A stretch of DNA of 64,000 nucleotides from Bacteroidota bacterium (lineage in GTDB: Bacteria; Bacteroidota; Bacteroidia; Flavobacteriales; Weeksellaceae): positions 1 to 64,000 of the forward strand of contig JAFAFC010000020.1 of the NCBI GenBank assembly GCA_023423715.1, written 5' to 3'. A model generated the notes under the pieces. It did not search any database, was not told where the DNA came from, and saw only the letters and a program-made list of their open reading frames with translations. This document shows, piece after piece, positions 8,418-15,762 of the stretch (positions are counted from its first letter, which is position 1; each line of letters begins with the position of its first letter). The position numbers and the translations under genes were made by a program.

Positions 8418-10070
8418 ATGGAAACAAAAGTTCAGTTTAATGTTTTGGAAACCATTGAAAATGTTTACAAATACTCAAAAGATTCTAATCTTCGTGAGCC
8501 ACTATTTGAAGTGCTTCAAAGTGATTTACAAAAACTTTCTGCCTATTTTGACATTACAGAAATACAAGCAGTGATAATGTCCAACGCATTTATATTTTCT
8601 TACGGTAATTCGTCACTTTCTGCTGTTTTCAATTATTTTGGTTTCGAAGATTACAAACTTGTTTTTTACAACAAAGAAGTAGAGGTGCTTTTCAAGAAAA
8701 AACTCCTTTTTAAAAGTCGAAATTTTGATGTAAAATCGATGGATTACAAATTATGTCGAGAATTAGTGTTTTCTATTACCAAGAATCTTGAATTGCCTGC
8801 AAATGATGATAGTGAAAATAGTTTGATCGACATTATAGAGCTTTATTCCGCCCAAATTGATCTTTTTAAAAATGATGCGATCACAAAAAATGAATTTTAT
8901 GATTTTGTTCAATCTATTCTTGATGATTATGAAGATAATGAGGTGATTCAAAAAATAATACAATGGAAATTGACCGCTTTTGAATCCTACTTTTTTCTGG
9001 AAACAATTAAAGATGCTTTAGAAATTGGAGATAATGATTATAATACTGATGTACAATTAACAATCGAAGATTATAAACCAAGAAAAGGTACGCAGATAGA
9101 CCTAACTGAAAATTTAATCAATGGGAAAAGTAAATTAACCTCTTTTCAGCTTATTGAATTTTCTAATTCGCAGTATCGAAATCGTACTAAAGCGAAACTC
9201 ACAAATTCTGCGCTTAAACTTTTGAAGGAAAAAGAAAATATCCGCTTAGAGTATTTTGAGGACGAGAACAAGAAATTAATTCAGCATAAAAACATTAAGA
9301 AAAAAGAATTGCTTTACAATGAAAGTGAAGTGTCTTCTGTTGAGATACTTCAGAAAACCTTATCTGAAATTCAATTCAAAAAACTTCAAAAGCGATTAAA
9401 TCAAAAAGCGTTGCCCTTAGGAATTACGGTGTTATTGCATGGAGATCCAGGAACAGGCAAAACAGAAAGTGTATATCAATTGGCGAAATCTTCTGGACGG
9501 AATATCTTTAAAGTGGATATTTCCGAAACGAAAAGTATGTGGTTTGGAGAAAGTCAAAAATTGGTCAAAAAGATTTTTACCGATTATGAGGAACTAAAGA
9601 AAGAAGAGAAAAGATGTCCTATTTTACTATTTAATGAAGCGGATGCTATTATCGGAAAAAGAAAGTCTGCCGGAAGTTCCAATATAGCCGACACAGAAAA
9701 TGCAATTCAAAATATTTTGCTTGAAGAATTGGAAAAATTCGATGGGATTCTATTTGCAACAACCAATCTTGTAGATAATATGGATGCCGCTTTTGAACGT
9801 CGATTTTTGTATAAAATTAGATTTTCAAAACCAGAGTTGAAAAATGCTGCAAGAATTTGGAATTTGAAATTACCATTTTTATCAGAACCCCAAGCTGAAC
9901 AACTTGCTTCTGAGTTTCAGTTTTCGGGTGGCGAAATGGAAAATATTGCGCGGAAAATATTGATGGAGGAGGTCTTGAACAACCAAAAACCTACTTTGAA
10001 ACAGGTGTTAGATTTCTGTCGTTCTGAAAAGTGGGGATCTCAAAAAAAAGCAGTAAAAATAGGATTTTAG
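8418..10070 (+). CDS. Classic-clade AAA+ ATPase with novel N-terminal domain
   Basis: A 550-residue cytosolic ATPase. The C-terminal AAA+ module has Walker A GDPGTGKT (342-349), a pore-loop-like SMWFGES (373-379, compare katanin/Vps4 WMGES), Walker B LLFNEADA (403-410, with Asn where Asp is usual), sensor 1 ATTN (447-450) and an arginine-finger FERR (459-462). This suggests a hexameric remodeller that threads or unfolds protein. The first 270 residues are not a domain I know, but segments at 27-100 and 258-270 resemble the two small proteins encoded at 10820 and 11350. ATG 8418 was chosen because of the promoter just upstream and the A-rich leader. It is the likely core of the 8.4-15.4 kb module. 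Confidence 0.85.
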   Translation: METKVQFNVLETIENVYKYSKDSNLREPLFEVLQSDLQKLSAYFDITEIQAVIMSNAFIFSYGNSSLSAVFNYFGFEDYKLVFYNKEVEVLFKKKLLFKSRNFDVKSMDYKLCRELVFSITKNLELPANDDSENSLIDIIELYSAQIDLFKNDAITKNEFYDFVQSILDDYEDNEVIQKIIQWKLTAFESYFFLETIKDALEIGDNDYNTDVQLTIEDYKPRKGTQIDLTENLINGKSKLTSFQLIEFSNSQYRNRTKAKLTNSALKLLKEKENIRLEYFEDENKKLIQHKNIKKKELLYNESEVSSVEILQKTLSEIQFKKLQKRLNQKALPLGITVLLHGDPGTGKTESVYQLAKSSGRNIFKVDISETKSMWFGESQKLVKKIFTDYEELKKEEKRCPILLFNEADAIIGKRKSAGSSNIADTENAIQNILLEELEKFDGILFATTNLVDNMDAAFERRFLYKIRFSKPELKNAARIWNLKLPFLSEPQAEQLASEFQFSGGEMENIARKILMEEVLNNQKPTLKQVLDFCRSEKWGSQKKAVKIGF

Positions 10071-10096
10071 TCGTGAGTTCTATCGTTTACATTGGT

Positions 10097-10309
10097 ATGC
10101 AATTAATTCGGATATCACCAAGCGATTCTTTTCAATTGGAGCTATCTGAAAATGCTGGAATTAGTTGGCGGAAGCAGTTTTTAGGTTCAGAAAATATGGG
10201 CGAATTTTATTACTTAGGAAAACGGAATCAAACCTTATTTGCCAAAACAGCAAAAGGGAGCTTTAAGTCTGAAACACTAGGTAAAACTTGGGATATTTGG
10301 AAGAGGTAA
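10097..10309 (+). CDS. Mini-protein with BNR-like repeats, diverged copy
   Basis: About 70 residues beginning MQLIRISPSDSF. It aligns along its length with the 77-residue protein at 14151: RISP near the start, then a SxNxGxSW motif (SENAGISW), then GEF, and a second degenerate motif ending GKTWDIWKR. These are sialidase/BNR-type beta-blade signatures. It starts 26 bp after the AAA+ gene. An upstream in-frame ATG at 10031 would overlap the ATPase gene and lacks a counterpart in the paralogue, so ATG 10097 is preferred. The function is unknown. Two blades are too few for a propeller, so it may oligomerise or form a small beta sandwich. Confidence 0.65.
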   Translation: MQLIRISPSDSFQLELSENAGISWRKQFLGSENMGEFYYLGKRNQTLFAKTAKGSFKSETLGKTWDIWKR

Positions 10310-10503
10310 GATTGGAGTAAGGATAGTTTGTAAAGAGTTTTACTTTATCCTATAAATCCTTTTTTCTTCAACCATTTGATGTTAATCATTTCAATTTCAA
10401 ATAGAATTTCCTGTCAATAACTTTAGAAATTAATCTTTTTAGATTGTAAAATATCAAACAGACATAGTTTGACTGTATCCTATTTGAAATTTGTCAAAAT
10501 AAT

Positions 10504-10818
10504 ATGAATGATATGGCTACAAAAGTATTCTTAGACGACCTCAAAGAAGCTCCCAGGGATTATATTGCTCTTAAAAACTACACGGAATTTGTCACATTTA
10601 TTGAAGGAAACCAACTTCCCACATTTATTTCTTTTGATCATGATTTGGGAGAAGGAAAGTCGGGTTATGATTGCGCCAAATTTTTGGTTGAGTATTGTAT
10701 GGATCATAAAGTAGGTTTACCAGAATTTGCTGTTCATAGTCAAAATCCGGTTGGGAAGGAGAATATTCAGAGATTATTAGAAAACTACCGAAAAAACGAA
10801 TTGCTAAATAGAAGTTAA
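10504..10818 (+). CDS. Receiver-like (cREC) domain protein
   Basis: A 104-residue single-domain protein resembling the 'cyclic-phosphate processing receiver' family (cREC_REC) that comparative genomics has linked to bacterial conflict systems. Visible conserved acids are D11-D12 in FLDDLKEAP, SFDHDLGEG (D45, D47) and a C-terminal VHSQNP (77-82). The layout resembles CheY-like receivers, but the phosphoacceptor arrangement is FDHD. It heads an operon in which the next gene starts 1 bp downstream. A role in sensing or processing a phosphorylated ligand is inferred from the family only. ATG 10513 is an alternative start. Confidence 0.65.
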   Translation: MNDMATKVFLDDLKEAPRDYIALKNYTEFVTFIEGNQLPTFISFDHDLGEGKSGYDCAKFLVEYCMDHKVGLPEFAVHSQNPVGKENIQRLLENYRKNELLNRS

Positions 10819-10819
10819 G

Positions 10820-11350
10820 ATGACTACAAAACAAGAAAAAATACTACAAACAGTCGAGGGGATTTATTTTAATGTCAGATGTTTAGTGACTGATTATGCC
10901 TCGTATGTAGATTACGAACACGAGCACAACCGTGTTCGATTAATCTATCTAGAAAGGTTACGTTCTGAGATTTCGGATAAATTATATATTATTAAGGATG
11001 TTTTTTCTGTGGACTACAATGAAGCTATGATTTTGGCTGCTCTAATGCATTGCGAAATGCAGTATGGGATTCCAAAATCTGAGTTTATAGTATTTAAAGA
11101 TTTGCTCCGATTTTACCAATTCGATTTTAGTAGTTCGCTTTATTTTCAATTTCGTGAAAGCATCTATTCTTTGGAAGAAAAAGGACTTATTGAAATTGAC
11201 GATTTTGACTATTATCCTGTACCAGTGGTAGATTTCGAAGATCAGAAACGAAATGAACATTATTTGATTCCTGTAAAGCCGTCTTTTATGCCTTTTACTG
11301 GAAAAAAGTTTTCTCTTTCTGCAATAGTACTCAAAAAACTAATTGATTGA
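10820..11350 (+). CDS. Standalone homologue of the AAA+ N-terminal region, A
   Basis: A 176-residue protein with no known domain. The segment around FSVDYNEAMILAALMHCEM and the following run ending GLIEIDDF follow the same helix and hydrophobic pattern as residues 33-100 of the ATPase at 8418 (YFDITEIQAVIMSNAF). Its end, FSLSAIVLKKLI, matches the ATPase stretch KLTNSALKLL (260-269). It starts 1 bp after the cREC gene and its stop overlaps the next start (TGATG), so the three are translationally linked. It may compete with or cap the ATPase N-terminal domain as an adaptor or inhibitor. The similarity is by eye. Confidence 0.65.
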   Translation: MTTKQEKILQTVEGIYFNVRCLVTDYASYVDYEHEHNRVRLIYLERLRSEISDKLYIIKDVFSVDYNEAMILAALMHCEMQYGIPKSEFIVFKDLLRFYQFDFSSSLYFQFRESIYSLEEKGLIEIDDFDYYPVPVVDFEDQKRNEHYLIPVKPSFMPFTGKKFSLSAIVLKKLID

Positions 11351-11838
11351 TGATGAAATGTAGTGATGAATTCTTTGGGATCATTGAGTCTTTATATGAG
11401 AAAAGTTGTGACTACTATTTTCTTACAAGCATGAATTATTTAACTGAAAATAAAGTAGAGGCGGCATCGGACTATTTTCTAAATGAAATACAATGGATTT
11501 CGGAAAAATTTAAGATAGACGAGAAAGCATCTTTGCTATTATCTGCTTTTTTTATTCAGTATTATGCTAAGGATCAATTACTACTGAATTTTATTACATC
11601 GGAGGATTTGATGAGAAGCATTGGTTTAGCGAAAGAGGAATTTGATCGATTCGAGATGGAAATAAAGGGACTTCTAAGTACGAATGTGATTTTTCAATCT
11701 ACAATAAAAAATAATCAGCTTGAAAATTTTTCTCGAATTGACGAAAAAATGGATGTCTACTTTGTTGATGCTGATATTAAGAATAATACTTTTACTTTCA
11801 GTTTAACTGATGGGTTTGTAAATCAATTAATTTTTTAG
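11350..11838 (+). CDS. Standalone homologue of the AAA+ N-terminal region, B
   Basis: A 162-residue protein starting at the TGATG overlap at 11350 (an in-frame TTG at 11347 is less likely). FKIDEKASLLLSAFF aligns with FSVDYNEAMILAALM of the preceding gene and with FDITEIQAVIMSNAF of the ATPase. The ending TFSLTDGFVNQLIF aligns with their C-terminal FSLSAIVLKKLI and KLTNSALKLL. The two proteins are strongly diverged, suggesting an old duplication with different binding partners. No catalytic motif or membrane segment is visible. A partner role in the AAA+ module is inferred. Confidence 0.65.
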   Translation: MMKCSDEFFGIIESLYEKSCDYYFLTSMNYLTENKVEAASDYFLNEIQWISEKFKIDEKASLLLSAFFIQYYAKDQLLLNFITSEDLMRSIGLAKEEFDRFEMEIKGLLSTNVIFQSTIKNNQLENFSRIDEKMDVYFVDADIKNNTFTFSLTDGFVNQLIF

Positions 11839-11888
11839 CTTGTTTTACTATTATTGCTTATTTTAGGATGGATTTTTATAACTTTTAA

Positions 11889-13121
11889 ATGTGTACTAGG
11901 ATGAATAAAGAGTTAATTTCAGATACGATTGAGTTTTACCAAAATTGTATTATTGAATATGATGCAAAAAATCAATTGGACTCAAATGATTTTAATTTTT
12001 TCTCATTTGTGGCCAATACATTTGTTTTAAACGAACCGAAACATAGCCGAATAATCGCTTTTCTTTTGAATCCTGATGAAATACATGGACAAGGTTCAAC
12101 CTTTCTTCATTTGTTTTTAAAGCAATTGGGTATTTCTGATTTTCAAGATAATGTTTGGAAAGTATATGCGGAGAAAGGAAATGTGGATATTTTAATAACT
12201 TCAGAGTATCCAACCAAAAAAACAATTATCATCGAAAATAAATCCAATTGGGCGCCTGATCAAGAGAATCAATTATTTCGATATTGGTATGAGAATATTT
12301 TTATTTATAACAATTGTGATACGGATTTAGCATGCAATTATCAGAACAATAGAGTTATCTATTTATCACCACATGAAGATAAAATATATACCCCAAATTC
12401 AATAACTAATCCCAATCCTGATTATGATTGCGATATGGAACAATTAAATGAAGATATTGTTAATGTATGGTATTTTGATAAAGAACTGAAAAATTGGATG
12501 AATTCTTGTGAAGAAAGTGCTAAGTCTGATCGGGTTAAGGTATTTTTAAGAGATTATCGAATCTATTGGGAGAAGACTAATAACAAAGAAAAATTTATAA
12601 TGGAAAATTTGACTGTTTATTTTAAAGAAAGTAAGGAAAAGTGGGTGGATTTTAACGAACTTATTGAAGAAACAAGTAAACTACCATCATTATGGATTAC
12701 TAGATTTAGCGATAAATTGGAACGAATTTCTGCAAAGTCATGGTTATATGACAAAGATGGTGCAAATGATTTTAGATGGTATTTGGGTGATTGGGGTTCT
12801 TTGAGTTTTGTGTATGAATACCACAAAGGACTTACATTATGGAAAAATGACTTCTGGTCTTATAAGAATGCTTTCAAAGAAGATTTCATTACTTTATTTG
12901 GTGAAGACTTTGTGTTTAATGATGATGAAACTGATAATTATGTTATGACTTTTAAGGCTAATATACTTATTCAAGTGGATGATAAACATGAATTTGAATG
13001 GATTGCGGGTAATGAACCTGAAAAAATCATATCTGTTATTGAGCCCATCTTAACCAAATACATGAATAACATCGCAGTTATAGAGTTGTTTTTTAAAATT
13101 AATTCTGAAAATAATAAATAA
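11889..13121 (+). CDS. PD-(D/E)XK nuclease superfamily protein (PDDEXK_4-like)
   Basis: A 410-residue predicted nuclease. The N-terminal half has the layout of the PDDEXK_4 family: EPKHSRIIAFLLNP (49-62, His52), Asp100 in GNVDILI, the catalytic IIIENKSN (E116, K118) and the following DQENQLFRYW (124-133). The C-terminal half is aromatic-rich with no domain I recognise. It lies 50 bp after the cREC-led operon and may be co-transcribed; a strong terminator follows at 13141. In this context it is the probable effector of the module. ATG 11901 is an alternative start, giving MNKELIS. Confidence 0.8.
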   Translation: MCTRMNKELISDTIEFYQNCIIEYDAKNQLDSNDFNFFSFVANTFVLNEPKHSRIIAFLLNPDEIHGQGSTFLHLFLKQLGISDFQDNVWKVYAEKGNVDILITSEYPTKKTIIIENKSNWAPDQENQLFRYWYENIFIYNNCDTDLACNYQNNRVIYLSPHEDKIYTPNSITNPNPDYDCDMEQLNEDIVNVWYFDKELKNWMNSCEESAKSDRVKVFLRDYRIYWEKTNNKEKFIMENLTVYFKESKEKWVDFNELIEETSKLPSLWITRFSDKLERISAKSWLYDKDGANDFRWYLGDWGSLSFVYEYHKGLTLWKNDFWSYKNAFKEDFITLFGEDFVFNDDETDNYVMTFKANILIQVDDKHEFEWIAGNEPEKIISVIEPILTKYMNNIAVIELFFKINSENNK

Positions 13122-13140
13122 GGTAAGTGAAAAAATAGAT

Positions 13141-13171
13141 AAAAAGATTCCCTGAAATGGGAATCTTTTTT
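13141..13171 (+). terminator. Intrinsic terminator after the PDDEXK gene
   Basis: Perfect 12-bp stem AAAAAGATTCCC / GGGAATCTTTTT with a TGAAAT loop and a T run. It ends the 10504-13121 transcript. Confidence 0.85.
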
Positions 13172-13221
13172 ATGCGGACTTGTTTTGGGGTTTTGGCTTC
13201 TGATCTTTACTAAAAAAAGAA

Positions 13222-14052
13222 ATGGAAGTAGATATTTTAATCGCTAAGCAAGAAATTTTAGAAACGCAGTTAAAAATTATTGACCTTAATTTAAAGAAAA
13301 GAAGCTTTGTTCGCAATCAGGAGTATGAGACTGCAGTATTGGTACAGAAGCAAATTCACGAAACCCAAGCGAAGTTTGAAAACTTGGTTACCAAATGGAC
13401 TGTTTTTTTAGATTCACAATGGGATGTAGAATATACTGAACTTTTATTCTTGTTAGCGCCTTTCGACAATAGATATAAATCATTAATTTCGGAAGAATAT
13501 TTTCAGAAAAAGAGTATTCATCTTAAAGATCAATCACAGATTAGAAGTTTACGCAAAGGTAAAATCAATACTGATATTGAATTAATAAGGCAAAAGAACC
13601 AGCTGTTACAGATATTTATCACGTTTGAATTACTTATAAAGCAATGGACAGAGTATCATCATTTTCAAAAAGAAAGTTTACCAGCTAGTACGTATTTAGA
13701 TCTTATTAAGTATAAAGATCTTGCTCTATCTATATTTCCCGAAATGCAATCCGTATATTGTTTTTATGGCGACTCTCATGCCCTAATATCCCAAGTGAAA
13801 AATAAGTTTTCATCCCGTTCTAACATTTTTGATCCATTTCTACAAGTTTTGATTCAATATGGTTCGCGAAATGGTACTACGTTTTCGTATCATCATGAAC
13901 AAGAAATTAATAGAGTAATTAAGGAGACATTTGTAGATGTTCCTATTTTTTTTGATGAAAAGTATAGAAAAATGAATAATGAAATGGATTATTTTTTATT
14001 CATTACAATTAAGCCCGATTTCTCTGCACTTAATGTTGCCGACTTTTTTTAA
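13222..14052 (+). CDS. Hypothetical protein with N-terminal coiled coil
   Basis: A 276-residue soluble protein that I do not recognise. Residues 1-60 are strongly helical and probably coiled coil, including EYETAVLVQKQIHETQAKFE, which resembles a UVR motif (the UvrB/UvrC contact helix). A second long helical stretch covers about 100-150. The C-terminal part (YCFYGDSHALI, then YGSRNGTTFSY) is mixed alpha/beta with no motif I can name. It stands between two terminated units, so it is transcribed from its own promoter or from read-through. Its position within the AAA+/WYL region suggests membership in the module, without direct evidence. Confidence 0.7.
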   Translation: MEVDILIAKQEILETQLKIIDLNLKKRSFVRNQEYETAVLVQKQIHETQAKFENLVTKWTVFLDSQWDVEYTELLFLLAPFDNRYKSLISEEYFQKKSIHLKDQSQIRSLRKGKINTDIELIRQKNQLLQIFITFELLIKQWTEYHHFQKESLPASTYLDLIKYKDLALSIFPEMQSVYCFYGDSHALISQVKNKFSSRSNIFDPFLQVLIQYGSRNGTTFSYHHEQEINRVIKETFVDVPIFFDEKYRKMNNEMDYFLFITIKPDFSALNVADFF

Positions 14053-14099
14053 TGTTTAGTGCTAATAAAAGAATTCAGATAAAATAGTAAAGAGACGCC

Positions 14100-14126
14100 T
14101 TTTGGCCCATTAGCATCATAATTTTG
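14100..14126 (+). promoter_or_regulatory. Promoter of the mini-protein/WYL pair
   Basis: TTTTG (14100-14104), then 14 bp, then a consensus -7 box TAATTTTG (14119-14126), 25 bp before the ATG at 14151. TTTTGGCCCATTAG matches the sequence before the AAA+ ATPase gene (8371-8384) in 12 of 14 positions with one gap, suggesting common control. Confidence 0.6.
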
Positions 14127-14150
14127 TCTTGAATTTTAAAACATATAACA

Positions 14151-14384
14151 ATGCCAACAATGATTAAAAGAGGAAATGAGTTTATCAGAATTTCCCCAAA
14201 AGATGCAAAGAAAATCGAATATTCAACAAATGATGGAAGATCATGGAATTCGCGATTTTCAGGGAGTACTTCAACAGGAGAATTTTCTGACCTTACGGAT
14301 AATGGGAAGGAGGTTTTAGGAATTACTTCTAAAGGCCTATTTTACTCTACCAACGATGGAAGAAGTTGGATTAAAAGAAGTTAA
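14151..14384 (+). CDS. Mini-protein with two BNR-like repeats
   Basis: A 77-residue protein built of two near-identical motifs, EYSTNDGRSWNSRF and FYSTNDGRSWIKRS, each a sialidase/BNR Asp-box-like hairpin (SxDxGxSW pattern with N-D-G). It is preceded by RISP, shared with its diverged copy at 10097. It has its own consensus promoter and is followed by a strong hairpin, so it can be made as a short abundant transcript. The function is unknown. Such small ORFs beside WYL regulators seem familiar to me from other Bacteroidota islands, but I cannot verify that here. A sensor or trigger role is speculation. Confidence 0.75.
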   Translation: MPTMIKRGNEFIRISPKDAKKIEYSTNDGRSWNSRFSGSTSTGEFSDLTDNGKEVLGITSKGLFYSTNDGRSWIKRS

Positions 14385-14403
14385 TTAATTTTCTAAAAAA
14401 GAA

Positions 14404-14438
14404 AAACAAACAGACATTAATTGTCTGTTTGTTTGTTT
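14404..14438 (+). terminator. Strong intrinsic hairpin after the mini-protein gene
   Basis: Perfect 13-bp stem AAACAAACAGACA / TGTCTGTTTGTTT with loop TTAAT. It ends 27 bp before the WYL gene, so it terminates or attenuates read-through. Confidence 0.8.
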
Positions 14439-14464
14439 AAATTTGTTCTATAAAATTAATAAGC

Positions 14465-15388
14465 ATGGCAAAAAGAGAACAAATGTACCGTTTGATGTAC
14501 ATGATAGAGTATCTGAAACGAAAAGGGAAAGTAGGAGCTAACTATGAAGAAATTAGAAATCATTTAGAAGAGAAATATTACAACGATAGCTTTGATGGCG
14601 AATTGGCTTTTAGTGAAAAAACGTTTAAGAGAGATAGAACTTTGTTGGAAGAACTTTTCGGAATTGAAATTATGTTCAAACGTTCAACAATGACGTATCA
14701 GATCATAGATGATGGTTATGTAGACTATTCACAAACTTTTTTTGATAATATGGTATTGGTGAATGCTTATCGGAAAACAGTTGATCAAGAACATATTATT
14801 TTGTTTGAAAAACGCAAGGCTTCTGGTCTCAATAATTTGGAAGGAATGGTGCATGCTATAAAAAATAAAAAAGTAATCAGTTTAGAGTATACCAAACATT
14901 GGGAGAACGTTGCTCACAAAAAAGTTCTTGAACCTTATGCTGTAAAGGAGTTTAGAAACCGCTGGTATCTTCTTGCAAATGAGCAAGATGGCAGTGAGTT
15001 CTTTATCAAAACATTTGGACTCGATCGTATTTCAAATTTGGATATTCATCAAAAGACATTTGAAAAGGAAGAGATAGAAGTGGAAGATTTGTTCAAAAAT
15101 TCATTTGGAATTATATCCACTTTGGATCAAGAGCCTGATCGCATAGTACTTTCATTTGATACAGAACAAGGAAAATATGTTAAGTCACTTCCTTTGCATG
15201 GGAGTCAAAAAGTTTTGGTAGATGATGAAAATGAATACAAAATTGAACTGCATTTGGTGCCAACTTACGACTTCTATCAAGAACTATTAACCCACACAGA
15301 ACGACTTATTTCAATAGAACCGCCGTATGTAAAGGAAGAGTTTTTACGGTTTTTAAATGTGGGTATTGAAAATTTAAAAAATACTTAA
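14465..15388 (+). CDS. WYL-domain transcriptional regulator
   Basis: A 307-residue regulator. An N-terminal winged HTH (about residues 1-85, with ANYEEIRNHLEEKY and SEKTFKRDRTLL) is followed by a WYL domain (about 125-200, including RWYLLANE) and a C-terminal WCX domain (about 215-300). WYL proteins commonly control anti-phage systems such as BREX and CBASS-linked loci, and bind nucleic-acid-like ligands. It closes the 8.4-15.4 kb module and ends at its own hairpin, so it is the natural candidate for binding the shared promoter sequences at 8371 and 14100. Confidence 0.9.
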   Translation: MAKREQMYRLMYMIEYLKRKGKVGANYEEIRNHLEEKYYNDSFDGELAFSEKTFKRDRTLLEELFGIEIMFKRSTMTYQIIDDGYVDYSQTFFDNMVLVNAYRKTVDQEHIILFEKRKASGLNNLEGMVHAIKNKKVISLEYTKHWENVAHKKVLEPYAVKEFRNRWYLLANEQDGSEFFIKTFGLDRISNLDIHQKTFEKEEIEVEDLFKNSFGIISTLDQEPDRIVLSFDTEQGKYVKSLPLHGSQKVLVDDENEYKIELHLVPTYDFYQELLTHTERLISIEPPYVKEEFLRFLNVGIENLKNT

Positions 15389-15419
15389 AGAAATCAAATC
15401 GAATTTATGCATAAACGAA

Positions 15420-15447
15420 AAGAGACTAGGATAATTCCGAGTCTCTT
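15420..15447 (+). terminator. Intrinsic terminator after the WYL gene
   Basis: Stem AAGAGACT / AGTCTCTT extended by GGA/TCC around an A-G mismatch, loop TAAT, followed by a T-rich stretch. Confidence 0.7.
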
Positions 15448-15762
15448 AGTTTAATAGTTGATAATGACTATTGGTTTTTTGGTGATTTTTAATCTTTTCA
15501 GAATTAACGTTTACAGCATGTCAACAATTTTTTTAGAATAGTTTAATTGTTGATTTATTCATTTTGTGAGTTTTTAATAGTAGTAAACTTAAAAATTTCG
15601 ATCACTTCTAATTCCAATATTTTTCAATCAAATAATTAAAGCTTCAACCATTACTCCTTAATTTAGAGTAAATATTGTTTTTTTTACTATTTTTAAGAAA
15701 ATCAATATTTAATTATTTCTGTACTCTTTTTTTTGAAAGCGAACCTATTTATTCAAACAACA
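15448..15762. other. AT-rich intergenic stretch
   Basis: About 315 bp between the WYL terminator and the protease gene. I see no ORF, RNA gene or repeat. A promoter for the protease must lie here, but no clean TAnnTTTG box stands out. Confidence 0.5.
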
